A program made the translations under genes and the position numbers. Below are positions 34,595-42,317 of a stretch of 64,000 nt of DNA, in pieces. Below the pieces are notes generated by a model, which saw only the letters and a list, made by a program, of their open reading frames with translations, had not been told where the DNA came from and ran no database searches. Origin of the DNA: Cellulomonas sp. NTE-D12 (GTDB taxonomy: Bacteria; Actinomycetota; Actinomycetes; Actinomycetales; Cellulomonadaceae). The stretch covers positions 2,232,001 to 2,296,000 of the forward strand of contig NZ_AP026442.1 of the NCBI RefSeq assembly GCF_027923705.1, written 5' to 3'. Numbering within the stretch: position 1 is the first letter of the stretch; each line of letters starts with the position of its first letter.

Positions 34595-35365
34595 GTGCCC
34601 GAGGGTGACGTGCTGCGGCGGACGGCCGCCTTGCTCGACCGCGCGCTGGCCGGCCACGTCCTCGTCCGCGCGGAGCTGCGCTGGCCCGGCGTCGGCGGCC
34701 TCGACCTGACCGGGCGGACCGTCCTCGGCACCGTCGCCTACGGCAAGCACCTGCTCACCCGTCTCGACGACGGCACCACGGTGCACACGCACCTGCGCAT
34801 GGACGGTTCGTGGCGGGTGTGGCCCACCGGGTCGAGCCGCGCCGCCGGGCGCTCCCCGGACGTCCGCGCGGTTCTGGGCGCGGAGCACACCACGGCGGTC
34901 GGTTACCTGCTGGGGATGCTCGACGTGCTCCGCACCCGTGACGAGCAGGCGGTGGTCGGCCACCTCGGACCGGACATCCTGGCGGACAGGGTCGACGCCC
35001 CGGAGCTGCTGCGCCGATGGAGCGCCGCGGGCGGCCGTCCTGCCGCGGAGGTGCTGCTCGACCAGCGCGTCGTGGCCGGGATCGGCACGATCTTCATGGC
35101 CGAGTCGCTGTTCGCCGACCGCGTGTGGCCCTGGACGCCCGCCGACGAGGTGCCCGACCCGGGACACCTGCTCGCCGTGGCACGTCGGCTGATGCAGCGG
35201 TCGGTCGCAGTGGGACGGCCGGACGAGCGTGTGCACGGGCGCGCGGGCAGACCGTGCACCCGTTGCGGCGGTCCCGTCGCGGTGGGCACCGCCGGGGAAC
35301 CACCGCTGCAGCGGGTGGTCTTCTGGTGCCCGCGCTGCCAGTCGCAGCCGGCAGCGGCCGGTTGA
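34595..35365 (+). CDS. Formamidopyrimidine/endonuclease VIII-type DNA glycosylase (Nei2-like)
   Basis: 256 aa from GTG 34595. Removes oxidised bases and cuts the backbone by beta,delta-elimination. The N-terminal catalytic Pro-Glu is intact (M-PEGD), the helix-two-turn-helix region follows (EVLLDQRVVAGIGTIFMAESLF), and the C-terminal zinc finger has both Cys pairs (PCTRCGGPV and FWCPRCQSQ). It lacks the fpg-type loop residues I would expect for an 8-oxoguanine specialist, so it is closer to Nei. Co-oriented with lhr; no promoter in the 15-base gap. A strong terminator hairpin follows. Confidence 0.92.
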   Translation: MPEGDVLRRTAALLDRALAGHVLVRAELRWPGVGGLDLTGRTVLGTVAYGKHLLTRLDDGTTVHTHLRMDGSWRVWPTGSSRAAGRSPDVRAVLGAEHTTAVGYLLGMLDVLRTRDEQAVVGHLGPDILADRVDAPELLRRWSAAGGRPAAEVLLDQRVVAGIGTIFMAESLFADRVWPWTPADEVPDPGHLLAVARRLMQRSVAVGRPDERVHGRAGRPCTRCGGPVAVGTAGEPPLQRVVFWCPRCQSQPAAAG

Positions 35366-35380
35366 GGCCTGCAGGCACGA

Positions 35381-35415
35381 CGGAGGGCCGCGACCCTCAG
35401 GTGCACGGCCCTCCG
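35381..35415. terminator. Terminator hairpin after the DNA glycosylase gene
   Basis: Perfect 10-bp stem (35381-35390 with 35406-35415) with a 15-base loop, starting 15 bases after the glycosylase stop and 20 bases before the end of clgR on the other strand; it can serve both. Confidence 0.8.
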
Positions 35416-35435
35416 CACGTCACAGGCTGGGTAGC

Positions 35436-35783
35436 TCAGCCGACGGGCGCCAGCTCTCCACGGGACGACTCCCAGGTGCGCCCGTCCCAGGGGCGGCCGG
35501 CGACGGCAGCCGCCAGGTCCACCGGGACGGTGTCCGGGATCAGCAGGCCCTCGGCGACGGCGATCCGGTCGCTGACCTCGCGCAGCACCAGCGACATCGG
35601 CACGTCCAGCGCGTCGCAGATGCTCGACAGCAGCTCCGACGACGCTTCCTTCTGCCCCCGCTCGACCTCGCTGAGGTAGCCGAGCGACACCCGAGCAGCG
35701 GACGACACCTCACGCAGGGTGCGGCCCTGGCGCTGCCGTGCGTCCCGCAGCACGTCGCCGATCTCACGACGAAGAACGACCAT
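35436..35783 (-). CDS. clgR: ClgR-type XRE transcriptional regulator of Clp protease genes
   Basis: 115 aa from ATG 35783, with a run of G (GGGGGGAG) as ribosome site. The N-terminal Cro/C1 helix-turn-helix is VLRDARQRQGRTLREVSSAARVSLGYLSEVERGQKEASSELL, a near-signature of actinobacterial ClgR, which activates clpP, clpC and lon under stress and is itself a Clp substrate. The typical C-terminal degron for Clp (ending in two Ala in some species) is not present; this one ends ELAPVG. Gene order ftsK / pgsA / cinA / clgR is conserved. A 9-bp inverted repeat lies just upstream. Confidence 0.92.
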   Translation of the reverse strand: MVVLRREIGDVLRDARQRQGRTLREVSSAARVSLGYLSEVERGQKEASSELLSSICDALDVPMSLVLREVSDRIAVAEGLLIPDTVPVDLAAAVAGRPWDGRTWESSRGELAPVG

Positions 35784-35793
35784 CCGGGCTCCC

Positions 35794-35826
35794 CCCTTCG
35801 CATCACGCTGCTTGTGCTGCGAAGGG
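35794..35826. repeat. Inverted repeat over the clgR ribosome site region
   Basis: cccttcgca (35794-35802) and tgcgaaggg (35818-35826) are perfect complements separated by 15 bases. The left arm is part of the G-rich ribosome site of clgR. The half-site TTCGC/GCGAA resembles ClgR operators, but the spacer is longer than reported for them. Confidence 0.6.
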
Positions 35827-36028
35827 TTCCCCGTGAACGGGCCAACCCCCACGGCACCCGGCCGAACCTCGGCCGGAAGGCTTCCACCGTACCTTGCGGC
35901 ACCCGCATGTGCGCCGCGGCGTCCGAGCGGACGATCCATCATCACGGTGGCTGCAACGCCGTCGGTACCCGGCGTGTTCCCTCACGACGGCACGGGCACC
36001 GACGGCACGACGGGAACGGGGCCACCCC

Positions 36029-36523
36029 TCAGGCGGCAGGCCCGGCCGCCTCCTCCAGTGCGAGGCGCAGCACCGCGTCGACCGCGCCGACCCGCACCTG
36101 CGCCCTGTCGCCGCTGAGCCGCAGCGACCGGACCCGCGCGCCCGCCGCCGTCGCGACGGCGACGTGGACCGTCCCCGGCGGGAAGCCGTCCTGACCTTCC
36201 GGCCCCGCGACGCCCGTGGTGGCGAGGCCGAGATCGGCACCGAGCCGCTCGCGCACGCCGTGCGCCATCGCACGGGCGACGTCCGGGTCCACGGCACCAC
36301 GCTGCGCCAGCAGCTCGCGGTCGACGCCGAGCAGAGTCGCCTTCAGATCGGTCGCGTAGGCCACCACACCGCCTCGGAGCACCGCCGAGGCCCCCGGCAC
36401 GTCGACGAGCGCGGAACACACCGCACCCCCCGTGAGCGACTCCGCCACGGCGACCGTCCACCCGCGACCACTGGCGGCCGCGAGCAGCCCGCGCGCCACC
36501 GCGACCAGGTCGTCGTCCGTCAT
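36029..36523 (-). CDS. cinA: CinA C-terminal domain nicotinamide-nucleotide amidohydrolase (PncC-like)
   Basis: 164 aa from ATG 36523, two bases after the pgsA stop. Hydrolyses NMN to nicotinate mononucleotide in pyridine nucleotide recycling. Signature ESLTGGAVCSALVDVPGASAVLRGGVVAYATDLKATLLGV and ATTGVAGPEGQDGFPPGTVHVAVA. The N-terminal molybdopterin-binding-like (COG1058) half found in full CinA is absent, so this is the short PncC form rather than a truncation: the start is intact and coupled. Competence function should not be assumed. Forms an operon with pgsA. Confidence 0.92.
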   Translation of the reverse strand: MTDDDLVAVARGLLAAASGRGWTVAVAESLTGGAVCSALVDVPGASAVLRGGVVAYATDLKATLLGVDRELLAQRGAVDPDVARAMAHGVRERLGADLGLATTGVAGPEGQDGFPPGTVHVAVATAAGARVRSLRLSGDRAQVRVGAVDAVLRLALEEAAGPAA

Positions 36524-36525
36524 GC

Positions 36526-37122
36526 CTACCGCGCGCCGGCCGGCCCCGGACGCGCCGCCCGTCGGATCCGCCAGGCGTCCCGCAGGTAGTCCAGACCCGT
36601 CACCACGGTGACCAGGACGGCCGCTGCCATCACGACCGCAGCCACCACGGCGACGAAGCCCGGCAGGTGGTGCAGCGGCAGGAGGTAGAGGCCGAGCGCG
36701 ACGGACTGCAGCACGGTCTTGAGCTTGCCGCCGCGCGACGCCGGCAGCACCACGTACCGCAGCAGGAAGAACCTCATCACCGTGATGCCGACCTCGCGCA
36801 CCAGGACCACCACGGTGACCCACCACGACAGCCCGCCCAGCAGGCTCAGCCCGATCAGGGCCATGCCCATCAGCAGCTTGTCGGCGATGGGGTCCAGCAG
36901 CTTGCCGAGGTCGGTGACGAGGGAGAAGCGGCGCGCGATCCACCCGTCCACCCGGTCCGTGAGCGCGGCCAGGACGAAGACCGCCAGCGCGGCCAGCCGC
37001 ACGCCGACCTGCTGCCCGTGGTCCCACAGCAGCAGGACGCCGAAGACGGGGACCACGAGGATGCGCAGCGCCGTGAACCCGTTCGCCACGTTCCACGGCG
37101 AGGGAGCAGCTGCGTCGACCAC
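36526..37122 (-). CDS. pgsA: CDP-diacylglycerol-glycerol-3-phosphate 3-phosphatidyltransferase
   Basis: 198 aa from GTG 37122. Membrane enzyme making phosphatidylglycerol phosphate. The CDP-alcohol phosphotransferase signature is in TDRVDGWIARRFSLVTDLGK followed by LLDPIADK, with all three Asp/Gly positions present. Four to five membrane helices (VFGVLLLW, LAALAVFVLAAL, LIGLSLLGG, VAVVAAVVMAAAVLVTVV). Another member of the family, CDP-inositol transferase, is less likely because of the NVANGFTALRILVVPVF start typical of PgsA. TAGGCT lies 6 bases upstream of the GTG, a leaderless promoter. Followed by cinA. Confidence 0.93.
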   Translation of the reverse strand: MVDAAAPSPWNVANGFTALRILVVPVFGVLLLWDHGQQVGVRLAALAVFVLAALTDRVDGWIARRFSLVTDLGKLLDPIADKLLMGMALIGLSLLGGLSWWVTVVVLVREVGITVMRFFLLRYVVLPASRGGKLKTVLQSVALGLYLLPLHHLPGFVAVVAAVVMAAAVLVTVVTGLDYLRDAWRIRRAARPGPAGAR

Positions 37123-37128
37123 CGGATC

Positions 37129-37134
37129 AGCCTA
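37129..37134 (-). promoter_or_regulatory. -10 hexamer TAGGCT of the leaderless pgsA promoter
   Basis: On the minus strand TAGGCT ends 6 bases before the pgsA GTG, with no ribosome site between. Confidence 0.6.
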
Positions 37135-37181
37135 GAGGCGCTCGGCGGCGCAGCCGCGCAGCCGCGACCGCAGCGCCGGAC

Positions 37182-39362
37182 TCACGGCAGCGGCTGCGCC
37201 CCGCCGAACAGCCAGCCCTGCCCGTACCGCCAGCCGTTCGCCTGCAGGAACCTCGACTGCTCGGTGTGCTCGATGCCTTCGGCGATGGTCACCATCGCGA
37301 GCTCCCGCGCAAGCGCTCCCAGGGCCCGCGCCACCCGGCCGGCGGTCGGGTCCGTCGGGATGCCGGCGGTGAACGACATGTCGAGCTTCACGCCGGACAC
37401 GGGCAGGTCCCGCAGGTAGGACAGGGGCGAGACGCCGGTGCCGAAGTCGTCCAGGAGGACGGGGACGCCCGCGGCTGACAGCTGCGTCAGCTCGTGCCGG
37501 ATCCGGGTGCTCGACGCCACGAGCGACGACTCGGTCAGCTCGACGACCAGCCGCCCCGCGGTCACGCGGTGCCGCGACAGCTCGGACAGCAGCGTCGTCG
37601 CGAACTGCCCGTCGCCCAGCTGGTCCGCGGAGACGTTGACGGACACCCACGGCCCGTCGGCACCCGAACGGGCCAGCAGCTCCACGGCACGGGTCGCGAC
37701 GAGGGCACCGAGCGCCCCGAGGATCCCCGCCTCCTGGGCGTAGCCGAGGAACGTGCCCGGCAGCAGCAGCCCACGGCGCGGGTGCTGCCAGCGGACCAGC
37801 GCCTCGTAGCCGACCACCCTGACGTCCGCCAGGTCGACGATCGGCTGGTAGTGCACCACCAGCTCGTCGTTCTCCACCGCGTCGGCCAGCTCGCGCAGCA
37901 TCCCCGTCGGTGACGCCACCGCCATCGACGGGTCGTAGACCTCGGTGCGCGAGCGTCCACCGGCCTTCGCGCGGTAGAGCGCGGCATCCGCTGCGGCGAG
38001 CAGAGCCGGCGCCCCGCCCTCGTCCGGCACGTCGGGGTCCAGTGTCGCGATGCCCACGCTCGCCGCCACCGTCAGCCGCCGGCGGGCGATGCGGACCGGT
38101 TCCCGCAGCCCCGCGTGCACCGCGGCGGCCACCTCGAACACCGCCTTGGCGGCGTTCTCGTCCTGCACCACCACCACGAACTCGTCACCGCCGAGGCGCG
38201 CGACGGTCCCACGCCGGTTGCTCGCGGCGCGCAGCACACCGGCGACGTGCACCAGCACCTCGTCGCCCGCCGCGTGCCCGTGCCGGTCGTTGATCTGCTT
38301 GAACCCGTCCAGGTCGCAGGCGAGCACGGCGACCCGGCCGGCTGCCCCCGGCTGCTCCAGGACGGTCTGCAGCACCTCCTGCAGCAGCGTGCGGTTGGCC
38401 AGGCCGGTCAGCGGGTCGTGCATGGCCCGGTGGGTGAGCATCTCGGCCTTGAGCTTGGACTCCGTCGTGTCCCGCACCTGGACGACGAAGTGGTCCGGGC
38501 TGCCGTCGTCGTCGCGGACCAGACCGACGTCGAGCACCACCCACACCAGGTGGCCGTCGGCCCGGCGGTACCGCTTCTCGAGCGAGAACCGGTGGTCCTC
38601 CCCCACCAGCAGCCGATGGATGTGGCCCTGCTCGGTGTCCCGGTCCTCGGGGGCCGACAGGTCGGCCATCGGGTAGCCGCTCAGCGCCCGCACGTGCGTG
38701 CCCAGCAGCTCGGCGAAGGCCGAGTTCGCCTCGATGATCTGCCAGTCCAGGTCGACGAGCGCCATGCCGATCGGCGCGTTCTCCATCGCGACCCGGAACT
38801 GCTTCTCGCTGCGCGAGAGGGCGTTCTCCACCTCGTGGCGTCCGGTGACGTCCACCAGCGTGGTCAGCACCGCCGGGGCGTCGCCGTCGCCGTGCGGCAC
38901 CACCCGACCCGCGACCTGCACCAGCCGTACCGGTGCCGAGGCCATGCCCGGCACCGTCACCCCGACGACCAGCGGAGTGTCGCCGGGCCGGGTGCCGACG
39001 CTGAGCACCGCCGTGGGGTTCATCGCCATGCCGCGCTCGTTGATCATCACCACCGGCAGGTCGCCCACCGACCGCCCGACGGTCTGAGCCGGGTCGACGC
39101 GCAAGATGTCCGCCGCACGTTCGGAGATGTCCAGCACCTGCGACGACAGCGACTGCACCAGCACGCCCTCGCGCGTCACGGACTGCAGCGCGTCGTACCG
39201 GTTCCTCAGCTCACGGGAGAGGGCGAGAGCCTGCTCGACCCGCCGCACCTGCCGGCGCTGACGACCGATCAGCACCAAGAGGGCTCCGAGCGCGACGACG
39301 GCGACCGCGGCGGTGACGGGTGCGACCCAGCTGGGGACGCCCAGGCTCTCGAGCAGCCTCAC
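37182..39362 (-). CDS. Membrane-anchored PAS-GGDEF-EAL cyclic di-GMP enzyme
   Basis: 726 aa from GTG 39362, whose start overlaps the ftsK stop (GTGA); a GTG at 39365 would add one residue. One N-terminal membrane helix (APVTAAVAVVALGALLVLIG), two PAS-like domains at about 50-165 and 175-290 (QFRVAMENAPIGMALVDLDWQ; HRFSLEKRYRRADGHLVWVV), GGDEF domain with the intact active motif RLGGDEFVVV, and EAL domain starting GYEALVRWQHP with DDFGTG and EGIEH intact. Both catalytic sites look complete, so it may both make and break c-di-GMP. Coupling to ftsK fixes its expression to that of the division translocase. Confidence 0.93.
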   Translation of the reverse strand: MRLLESLGVPSWVAPVTAAVAVVALGALLVLIGRQRRQVRRVEQALALSRELRNRYDALQSVTREGVLVQSLSSQVLDISERAADILRVDPAQTVGRSVGDLPVVMINERGMAMNPTAVLSVGTRPGDTPLVVGVTVPGMASAPVRLVQVAGRVVPHGDGDAPAVLTTLVDVTGRHEVENALSRSEKQFRVAMENAPIGMALVDLDWQIIEANSAFAELLGTHVRALSGYPMADLSAPEDRDTEQGHIHRLLVGEDHRFSLEKRYRRADGHLVWVVLDVGLVRDDDGSPDHFVVQVRDTTESKLKAEMLTHRAMHDPLTGLANRTLLQEVLQTVLEQPGAAGRVAVLACDLDGFKQINDRHGHAAGDEVLVHVAGVLRAASNRRGTVARLGGDEFVVVVQDENAAKAVFEVAAAVHAGLREPVRIARRRLTVAASVGIATLDPDVPDEGGAPALLAAADAALYRAKAGGRSRTEVYDPSMAVASPTGMLRELADAVENDELVVHYQPIVDLADVRVVGYEALVRWQHPRRGLLLPGTFLGYAQEAGILGALGALVATRAVELLARSGADGPWVSVNVSADQLGDGQFATTLLSELSRHRVTAGRLVVELTESSLVASSTRIRHELTQLSAAGVPVLLDDFGTGVSPLSYLRDLPVSGVKLDMSFTAGIPTDPTAGRVARALGALARELAMVTIAEGIEHTEQSRFLQANGWRYGQGWLFGGAQPLP

Positions 39363-42037
39363 CACGGGGCGTCGCGCCGGTCGTCGGCGGCGTCCTCCTC
39401 GAGGTACTCGTCGTCGTCCATGTCGTCCGCCGCCGGCTCCCCGCGGAGCAAGGCGAGCGTCCCAGGCAGGTCGTCGGGCTTGACGAGCACCTCGCGCGCC
39501 TTCGAGCCCTCGGACGGGCCGACGATCTCGCGCGACTCGAGCAGGTCCATCAGCCGGCCGGCCTTCGCGAAGCCCACCCGCAGCTTGCGCTGCAGCATCG
39601 AGGTGGAGCCGAACTGGGTGGTGACCACCAGCTCCGCCGCCTGCAGCAGCAGGTCGAGGTCGTCGCCGATGTCGTCGTCCACCTGCTTCTTGGCCGGCGC
39701 CGCCGTGACGTCCGGCCGGTAGACGGGCTTGAGCTGCGTCTTCACGTGCTCGACGACCGCGTGGATCTCGCTCTCGGTCACCCAGGCGCCCTGCGTGCGC
39801 ATCGGCTTGGCGGCGCCCATCGGCAGGAACAGCGCGTCGCCCTGGCCGATGAGCTTCTCCGCTCCCGGCTGGTCGAGCACCACGCGCGAGTCGGTCAGCG
39901 ACGACGTGGCGAAGGCGAGCCGCGACGGCACGTTGGCCTTGATCAGGCCGGTCACCACGTCGACCGACGGTCGCTGGGTGGCGAGGACCAGGTGGATGCC
40001 GGCGGCGCGGGCCAGCTGGGTGATCCGCTGGATCGACGCCTCGACGTCTCGTGGGGCCACCATCATCAGGTCGGCCAGCTCGTCGACGATCACCAGGAGG
40101 TACGGGTACGGCGCGATCTTGCGCTTCGACTCCGGCAGCGGCTGCACCTTGCCGGCCCGGACGCCGGCGTTGAAGTCGTCGATGTGCTTGTACCCGAACA
40201 TCGCCAGGTCGTCGTACCGGGCCTCCATCTCCTTGACCACCCACTCGAGGGCCTCGGCGGCCTTCTTCGGGTTGGTGATGATGGGCGTGATCAGGTGCGG
40301 GATGCCCTCGTAGACCGTCAGCTCGACCCGCTTGGGGTCGACCAGGATCATCCGGACCTCGTCCGGCGTGGCCCGCATGAGGATCGAGACGATCATCGAG
40401 TTGACGAAGCTCGACTTGCCGGCACCGGTCGCGCCGGCGACCAGCAGGTGCGGCATCTTCGCCAGGTTGGCCACCACGTAGCCGCCCTCGACGTCCTTGC
40501 CGACGCCGATGATCATCGGGTGCTCGCTGCGCTTGGCGGCGGCCGACCGCAGCACGTCTCCGAGGGCCACCGTCTCGCGGTCCGTGTTCGGGATCTCGAT
40601 GCCGATCGCGGACTTGCCGGGGATGGGCGAGAGGATGCGGACGTCGGCGCTCGCCACGGCGTAGGCGATGTTCTTGCTGAGCGCCGTGACCCGCTCCACC
40701 TTGATGGCAGGGCCGAGCTCGACCTCGTACCGCGTGACCGTCGGGCCCCGCGTGAACCCCGTGACCTGGGCGTCGATCTCGAACTGCTCCAGCACGTTGG
40801 TCAGCGCCTCGACCACCCGGTCGTTCGCCGCCGAGCGGACCTTGTGCGGGGCTCCCTTGGTCAGCACGTCCTCGGACGGCAGCAGGTACAGCACGTCACC
40901 GGACAGCATCGGCTGCTCGCCACGCGGCACGCCGCGCGTCGGCGGTGCGGCCAGGCCGGTGCTGGTCAGCACGCCCGCGTCGGGCGTCACCACGGTGGTC
41001 GGGACGGTGTCCGCCGCGCGGGCCGCCTCGACGTCGGCCGGGTCGAGCGGTGCGAGGTGGTCCGTGTCCTCGCTGCCCGTGTGCTTGGCGACGAGCGCGG
41101 CCCGCTCGAACGCCTCGTCACCCTCGTAGGCCTCGAGCCGTTCCGCCGCCGCGGCAGCTGCCGCCTCCGCGCGGTCCTTCCGCCGGCCGAGCAGCCCGCG
41201 CCGCTTCGACGGCTCGACGGGCTCCTCGGCGGTGTGTCCCTCGCGGATCACCAGGGGCGCGTCGTCGTCCTCGTCCTCCGGCGTGCCGTGGTGCGCCACC
41301 GCGGACCAGGCCGACCGGATGCGCGGGATCACCTGGTTCACCGGGGTCGCGGTGACGACGAGCAGCCCGAAGAGCGCGAGCAGCACCAGCAGGATGACGG
41401 CGACGACCGGCGTGAGCAGCGTCGCGAGCGGGGTGCCGACGGCGAGTCCGACGAGCCCGCCGGCCGCGCGGACGGCAGCGAGGTGACCGGTCGTCGGCAC
41501 CCCCGCCGCGACGTGGAAGATGCCGCACACGGACACCGCGATCGCACCGACGCCGATGCCGATCCGGGAGTTCGCCGGACCGAGGTCGGGATGGCGCATC
41601 AGCCGGACGGCGAACCAGGCCAGCACCAGCGGCAGCACCAGGCCGACGCGTCCGAAGGCTCCCGCGACGGCGCCGTGCACGGCCGTGCCGGCGGTGCCGG
41701 ACAGGCCGAACCACTCCCGCGCCCCCACGACGACGGCCAGCCCGAGCAGCGTGAAGGCGAGCCCGTCCCGACGGTGCGCAGGGTCGAGGTCCCGTGCACC
41801 GCGGCCGACCCGGCGCGCCGAGCCACCGACGACGTGCGCCGCACCCATCCACACCCCGCGCACCATGCGCAACGGCAGCGCGGCACGTGGCGGGGGCGCG
41901 GTGCGGGACGACGGCCTCCCGGACCCGGTCGGCCGGCCTGAGGAACCACGGCCGCCGGAGGCAGCGCCGCGCACAGCCCCGCGCGGTCGGTCGCCGGTGC
42001 GCCGGGCCGCGCTGGGTGCGGACGTACGTGCTGCCAT
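39359..42037 (-). CDS. ftsK: DNA translocase FtsK/SpoIIIE
   Basis: 892 aa from ATG 42037. Pumps chromosome termini through the closing septum. Four to five N-terminal membrane helices at about 90-240, a charged Ala/Glu linker, the alpha domain, the RecA-like motor with Walker A GATGAGKSS near residue 538 and Walker B LLVIVDELADLMMV, LATQRPSVDV, and the gamma winged-helix domain (LVVTTQFGSTSMLQRKLRVGFAKAGRLMDLLE) that reads KOPS. The acidic tail ends DDRRDAPW. TACCGT lies 7 bases before the ATG, with GAGG between. The frame is open upstream to 43687 but the long N-terminal Ala/Pro region carries no FtsK homology. Confidence 0.95.
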   Translation of the reverse strand: MAARTSAPSAARRTGDRPRGAVRGAASGGRGSSGRPTGSGRPSSRTAPPPRAALPLRMVRGVWMGAAHVVGGSARRVGRGARDLDPAHRRDGLAFTLLGLAVVVGAREWFGLSGTAGTAVHGAVAGAFGRVGLVLPLVLAWFAVRLMRHPDLGPANSRIGIGVGAIAVSVCGIFHVAAGVPTTGHLAAVRAAGGLVGLAVGTPLATLLTPVVAVILLVLLALFGLLVVTATPVNQVIPRIRSAWSAVAHHGTPEDEDDDAPLVIREGHTAEEPVEPSKRRGLLGRRKDRAEAAAAAAAERLEAYEGDEAFERAALVAKHTGSEDTDHLAPLDPADVEAARAADTVPTTVVTPDAGVLTSTGLAAPPTRGVPRGEQPMLSGDVLYLLPSEDVLTKGAPHKVRSAANDRVVEALTNVLEQFEIDAQVTGFTRGPTVTRYEVELGPAIKVERVTALSKNIAYAVASADVRILSPIPGKSAIGIEIPNTDRETVALGDVLRSAAAKRSEHPMIIGVGKDVEGGYVVANLAKMPHLLVAGATGAGKSSFVNSMIVSILMRATPDEVRMILVDPKRVELTVYEGIPHLITPIITNPKKAAEALEWVVKEMEARYDDLAMFGYKHIDDFNAGVRAGKVQPLPESKRKIAPYPYLLVIVDELADLMMVAPRDVEASIQRITQLARAAGIHLVLATQRPSVDVVTGLIKANVPSRLAFATSSLTDSRVVLDQPGAEKLIGQGDALFLPMGAAKPMRTQGAWVTESEIHAVVEHVKTQLKPVYRPDVTAAPAKKQVDDDIGDDLDLLLQAAELVVTTQFGSTSMLQRKLRVGFAKAGRLMDLLESREIVGPSEGSKAREVLVKPDDLPGTLALLRGEPAADDMDDDEYLEEDAADDRRDAPW

Positions 42038-42044
42038 GGTCCTC

Positions 42045-42050
42045 ACGGTA
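42045..42050 (-). promoter_or_regulatory. -10 hexamer TACCGT before ftsK
   Basis: On the minus strand TACCGT ends 7 bases before the ftsK ATG. A GAGG lies between them, so this gene may be leaderless or have a very short leader. Confidence 0.5.
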
Positions 42051-42187
42051 GCGGCGGGTCCCCGCCCCACCCGCCGTGTCGGGGCCCGGCGGGCGCGTGT
42101 CGTGCACTGACGACGTGGGCCCACGGGCGCGAGCAGGGACGTTCGCCCTGGTCGACGGGCGGCGGCGGCCGTGTCGGTGGCCTCGCC

Positions 42188-42193
42188 TACGGT
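42188..42193 (+). promoter_or_regulatory. -10 hexamer TACGGT of a leaderless promoter
   Basis: TACGGT ends 7 bases before GTG 42201, the start of a small ORF coupled to the EamA permease gene. Confidence 0.45.
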
Positions 42194-42200
42194 GGTCCCC

Positions 42201-42317
42201 GTGACGACCCGACGGCCGGCGACCGGCGTCCCGCAGCTGCAGCCAGACGACCCCACCCCCACCGGTCCGTCCCGCCGGCGCGGTGCAGGACGGCCCAACC
42301 GGGACGGCGCCGAATGA
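42201..42317 (+). CDS. Small ORF coupled to the EamA permease gene
   Basis: 38 codons from GTG 42201, ending in TGA that overlaps the ATG of the permease (ATGA at 42314-42317). The product is basic and Pro-rich, with an RRRGAGRPNRDGAE end, and resembles no known protein. A TACGGT hexamer sits 7 bases before the GTG, the leaderless spacing seen before many genes here. It may be a translated leader that couples expression of the permease, or part of an unannotated N-terminus produced by a frameshift error in the reading. Evidence is positional only. Confidence 0.35.
   Translation: MTTRRPATGVPQLQPDDPTPTGPSRRRGAGRPNRDGAE

Noticed and set aside
35421..35440. A tRNA-like D-arm segment (ggctgggtagctcagc)
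   Set aside because: It resembles the GGGTAGCTCAG of tRNA 5' halves but no acceptor stem, anticodon arm or T-loop follows, and the bases overlap the end of clgR. Chance similarity.
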